Shown here piece after piece: positions 7,150-8,849 of a stretch of DNA of 8,849 bases. The notes under the pieces were generated by a model. That model did no database searches and was not told where the DNA came from. It saw only the letters and a list, made by a program, of their open reading frames with translations. The translations under genes and the position numbers were made by a program. Source of the DNA: an uncultured Acetatifactor sp. (GTDB taxonomy: Bacteria; Bacillota; Clostridia; Lachnospirales; Lachnospiraceae); contig CAJTKW010000006.1 in the NCBI GenBank assembly GCA_910577035.1, forward strand, positions 81,196 through 90,044. The letters run 5' to 3'. Positions within the stretch are counted from its first letter, which is position 1, and each line of letters begins with the position of its first letter.

Positions 7150-8196
7150 TTATAAACTGTCATTGATCTGCCCCAGCACCCGCAGGTCCGACTCAAACAG
7201 CAGCTTCACATTGCCGATGCCGTATTTCAACATGGCAGCGCGGTCCAGGCCGATGCCAAAGGCCAGGCCGCTGTACTCCTCCGAGTCAATACCGCAGTTT
7301 TCCAGCACCTTTTTATTCACAATGCCGGCGCCCAGAAGCTCGATCCAGCCCGTACCCTTGCACAGCCTGCAGCCCTTGCCGCCGCAGGCATAACAGCTCA
7401 CGTCCACCTCCACGGAAGGCTCCGTAAAAGGGAAATAGGAGGGGCGCAGTCTTGTGGTGGTCTCCTCCCCGAAAATTTTCTTCGTGAGCAAATCCAACAT
7501 TCCTTTTAAGTCGCAGAGCGTTATTTTCTTATCCACCACCAGACCCTCCATCTGATGGAACATGGGGGAGTGGGTGGCGTCGTCGTCCGAGCGGAACACC
7601 TTGCCCGGCGCTGCAACAATCTTGATAGGCGGCTTCTTCTTCTCCATGACATGGATCTGGGCCGCGCTGGTCTGGGTAGCCAGCAAAAATTCCGGCGACA
7701 AGTAAAAAGTATCCTGCATATCCCTGGCCGGGTGGTCTTTGGGAATGTTCAGGGCCTCAAAATTGTAATAGTCCTTCTCGATCTCCCGGGTCTGGGCCAC
7801 CTCAAAGCCCATGCCCACAAAAATATCCATGAGCTGGTTCCGGATCTGGGTGACGGGATGGAGATTGCCTGTCTCTCTCTCTTCCGCAGGCATGGTCACA
7901 TCAATCTTTTCCCGTTCATAGCGCAGATGCAGCTCCTTTTCCTTCATCTTCTCATCCAGCTCCGCAAACTTCTGCTGGGCCCACTCTTTCAGCTCATTTA
8001 CACCCTTGCCGAAGCTTGCCCGCTCCTCCGGGGCAATGTTTTTCATTTCTTTCATCATCTGCCCGATTTTGCCGGTTTTGGAATCCAGAAACTGTTTCCT
8101 CAGCTCAAATGCCGCCGCCCTGGATTCGGCACGCTTATTGATACCTTCCAGGATTTCCTGCCGGATACCGGCAAACCTGTCACTTCTTTCACTCAT
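7150..8196 (-). CDS. pheS: Phenylalanyl-tRNA synthetase alpha subunit
   Basis: PheS is the catalytic alpha subunit that activates phenylalanine with ATP and transfers it to tRNA-Phe. The 348 residues show an N-terminal coiled-coil arm (about 1-90), HPVTQIRNQLMDIF, DYYNFEALNIPKDHPARDMQ, the substrate segment LLATQTSAAQ (170s-180), motif 2 at FRSDDDATHSPMFHQMEG (201-218), RPSYFPFTEPSVEVDV, a two-CxxC knuckle (C268, C271, C276, C279), and motif 3 GLAFGIGLDR (310-319). The alanine of this motif, A312, is the usual residue of the Phe-specificity pocket. One small oddity is alanine where LLRT is usual in the PheS proteins I recall. AAGGAGG sits 8 bases before ATG 8196. The gene lies 258 bp behind a T-box terminator and heads the operon. 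Confidence 0.97.
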   Translation of the reverse strand: MSERSDRFAGIRQEILEGINKRAESRAAAFELRKQFLDSKTGKIGQMMKEMKNIAPEERASFGKGVNELKEWAQQKFAELDEKMKEKELHLRYEREKIDVTMPAEERETGNLHPVTQIRNQLMDIFVGMGFEVAQTREIEKDYYNFEALNIPKDHPARDMQDTFYLSPEFLLATQTSAAQIHVMEKKKPPIKIVAAPGKVFRSDDDATHSPMFHQMEGLVVDKKITLCDLKGMLDLLTKKIFGEETTTRLRPSYFPFTEPSVEVDVSCYACGGKGCRLCKGTGWIELLGAGIVNKKVLENCGIDSEEYSGLAFGIGLDRAAMLKYGIGNVKLLFESDLRVLGQINDSL

Positions 8197-8277
8197 TGAG
8201 CAATCCTCCTTCTTTTTTGCCTGCGCACAACGTATGTGCTATGCGTATGCGCAATGTGCATGAACTGTCAGGGATGA
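8197..8277 (-). other. Proximal pheS leader with short hairpins
   Basis: This is the untranslated stretch between the 177-bp element and pheS. It holds the ribosome binding site AAGGAGG and small self-complementary runs: TGCG/CGCA arms near 8243-8254, and GCACA (8225-8229) with TGTGC (8235-8239). TGCGCA occurs twice. I see no T-run, so there is no second terminator here. Confidence 0.5.
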
Positions 8278-8278
8278 C

Positions 8279-8321
8279 CGCGTATAAGCAGACGCGAAAG
8301 GCTCCGCCTTCCTCGTTCGCG
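8279..8321. repeat. Direct repeat copy A of the compound element
   Basis: This is a 43-bp unit starting CGCGTATAAGCA and ending CCTTCCTCGTTCGCG. It contains the hairpin AAGGC-TCC-GCCTT, and CGCGAA (8293-8298) can pair with TTCGCG (8316-8321). It matches copy B at 38 of 43 positions by my alignment. Confidence 0.85.
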
Positions 8322-8327
8322 GATATG

Positions 8328-8370
8328 CGCGTATAAGCAAACTCGAAAGGCATAGCCTTCCTCGTTCGCG
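8328..8370. repeat. Direct repeat copy B of the compound element
   Basis: Second 43-bp unit. The hairpin here is AAGGC-ATA-GCCTT: the arms equal copy A and the changes fall in the loop, so structure rather than loop sequence appears kept. One arm base of the outer pairing (CTCGAA against TTCGCG) is mismatched. Confidence 0.85.
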
Positions 8371-8376
8371 TTGCTC

Positions 8377-8439
8377 GTCAGGTTCGGAAGCGCATGTTCG
8401 ATTATGCGAGCATATCGCCCATGCGCTTCCGAACCTGAC
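8377..8439. repeat. 20-bp perfect hairpin inside the compound element
   Basis: GTCAGGTTCGGAAGCGCATG at 8377-8396 is the exact reverse complement of 8420-8439. The 23-base loop is itself partly self-complementary (CGAT, ATGC, GCAT, ATCG), extending the stem. No T-run follows on either strand, so it is not an ordinary terminator. Confidence 0.9.
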
Positions 8440-8454
8440 TCTGCTTATACGCGG

Positions 8455-8488
8455 AAAAAAGTCCCATGCGCATTGCTGCACATGGGAC
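8455..8488 (-). terminator. T-box intrinsic terminator
   Basis: A 12-bp stem, GTCCCATG plus TGCA against TGCG plus CATGGGAC (one T-G wobble), is capped by a GCAA tetraloop and followed by six T on the minus strand (8455-8460). Its 5' arm shares CCCA with the antiterminator, so the two folds exclude each other. Confidence 0.95.
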
Positions 8489-8725
8489 GAAAATACTTCC
8501 GCGGTACCACCCAGGTTCCCCGCCTTTGACGCGGGACTCTCATTCTGCGCATAACGCGCGCCACACGGTCGAAGCTACTTCCCGGGAATATAGCCCGGAT
8601 GTTCACATCCGACGGCTCCGGTGGGAAATTCGGGAACACGCCTGTACCTGGGGAAGTTTGCAGCCAACGGCTTCCCCTCTCTGCCGGAAAACGAGTCCTT
8701 ACTGTACACCATCCATGCCTTTTTG
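8455..8725 (-). promoter_or_regulatory. T-box riboswitch, tRNA-Phe responsive
   Basis: The leader carries the T-box core GGGTGGTACCGCG at 8500-8512. Stem I has the AGTA (8700-8703) and GAA (8629-8631) specifier-loop bases, with the Phe codon TTC at 8625-8627, a base helix GGTG (8707-8710) with CACC (8620-8623), and a distal helix 8671-8677 with 8650-8656. A hairpin CGGATG/CATCCG and a CCCGC/GCGGG stem follow. The antiterminator can form from TGGG (8510-8513) with CCCA of the terminator arm, plus CGGAA with TTTCG, leaving TGGT free to pair with the ACCA end of tRNA-Phe. Known T-box logic: uncharged tRNA-Phe stabilises the antiterminator and turns pheST on, while charged tRNA leaves the terminator in place. 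Confidence 0.95.
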
Positions 8726-8738
8726 TTCTTAATTGATA

Positions 8739-8767
8739 AGTTTAACCGCCCTGGCGGAAAATGTCAA
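8739..8767 (-). promoter_or_regulatory. pheST promoter
   Basis: The minus strand shows a perfect TTGACA at 8762-8767, a 17-bp spacer and TAAACT at 8739-8744. Transcription would start near 8733, a few bases before T-box stem I. The spacer contains the inverted repeat CCGCC-CT-GGCGG (8746-8757). Confidence 0.8.
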
Positions 8768-8849
8768 GTACCAACTTGCACTGCAAGTCACATAATATAA
8801 GCCATTTATGATAATGTCTCATTAAACCACAAATGAAAATGTCCCAATG
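8762..8849. mobile_element. Possible insertion-sequence end with GACATT direct repeats
   Basis: On the minus strand GACATTTTCATTTGTGG (8827-8843) and GACATTATCATAAATGG (8802-8818) are imperfect direct repeats 25 bp apart, and GACATTTTC recurs at 8757-8765 over the promoter -35. Multiple short repeats near an end starting TGTCAA on the plus strand recall IS21-type termini. No transposase is in the window, so this is inference. Confidence 0.35.
8774..8788. promoter_or_regulatory. 15-bp palindrome just upstream of the pheST -35
   Basis: ACTTGCA-C-TGCAAGT is a perfect 7-bp inverted repeat around one base, 6 bp upstream of TTGACA. It could be an operator or part of a mobile-element end. The regulator is unknown. 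Confidence 0.5.

Larger units (their letters stand above)
8278..8454. repeat. 177-bp compound inverted/direct repeat element
   Basis: The element is bounded by perfect 15-bp inverted repeats, CCGCGTATAAGCAGA at 8278-8292 and its reverse complement at 8440-8454. Inside are two 43-bp direct repeats (8279-8321 and 8328-8370) and a 20-bp perfect hairpin (8377-8439). The parts fit a multi-branched fold closed by the terminal arms. It abuts the T-run of the T-box terminator (8455-8460) and carries no plausible gene. It resembles a MITE- or REP-type element in layout, but no target-site duplication is obvious. In the pheST transcript it would appear only when the T-box antiterminates. Confidence 0.85.

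Noticed and set aside
8278..8454. CRISPR array
   Set aside because: There are only two direct repeats, separated by 6 bp, with no regular spacers and no cas genes; the layout is a compound palindromic element instead.
8239..8732. Short open frames over the pheS leader
   Set aside because: They run across the T-box and the repeat element, whose RNA-structure signatures explain the sequence.

Overview
The window looks like a chromosomal segment from a Gram-positive, low-to-mid GC Clostridia bacterium, most likely a Lachnospiraceae member. This rests on the strong AGGAGG-type ribosome binding sites, the T-box leader in front of pheST, and the family style of the M18 aminopeptidase, the SPL-type radical SAM protein and the PheS/PheT sequences. 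The taxonomic call is inference from protein style, not a search.

Nearly all real genes are on the minus strand, so transcription reads from high to low coordinates. From the right: the last 90 bases hold GACATT-type direct repeats and a 15-bp palindrome resembling the end of an insertion sequence (inference). Next comes a good promoter (TTGACA, 17 bp, TAAACT), then a complete T-box riboswitch with a Phe (UUC) specifier and a very strong intrinsic terminator. Directly after the terminator T-run lies a compact 177-bp compound repeat (15-bp terminal inverted repeats, two 43-bp direct repeats and a 20-bp perfect hairpin), followed by pheS and pheT (phenylalanyl-tRNA synthetase alpha and beta).

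Downstream of pheT, in the same direction, come a six-unit 17-bp tandem repeat, a small unknown 68-residue gene, an M18-family zinc aminopeptidase, and queA (queuosine tRNA modification), which overlaps the aminopeptidase stop by 4 bp. No terminator is visible inside this run, so pheS-pheT-orf68-pepM18-queA may form one T-box-controlled operon with a translation and tRNA theme.

To the left of queA about 650 bp carry no intact gene, only a decayed GNAT acetyltransferase remnant on the plus strand and other gene debris. A separate minus-strand pair follows: a membrane-anchored protein with a cysteine cluster, with its own promoter, and the N-terminal part of an SPL-family radical SAM protein cut by the window edge.

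The most unusual items are the 177-bp element between the T-box terminator and pheS, the tandem repeat whose units form overlapping SD-plus-ATG mini-frames, the possible mobile-element end touching the pheST promoter, and the cysteine-cluster membrane protein next to the radical SAM gene.
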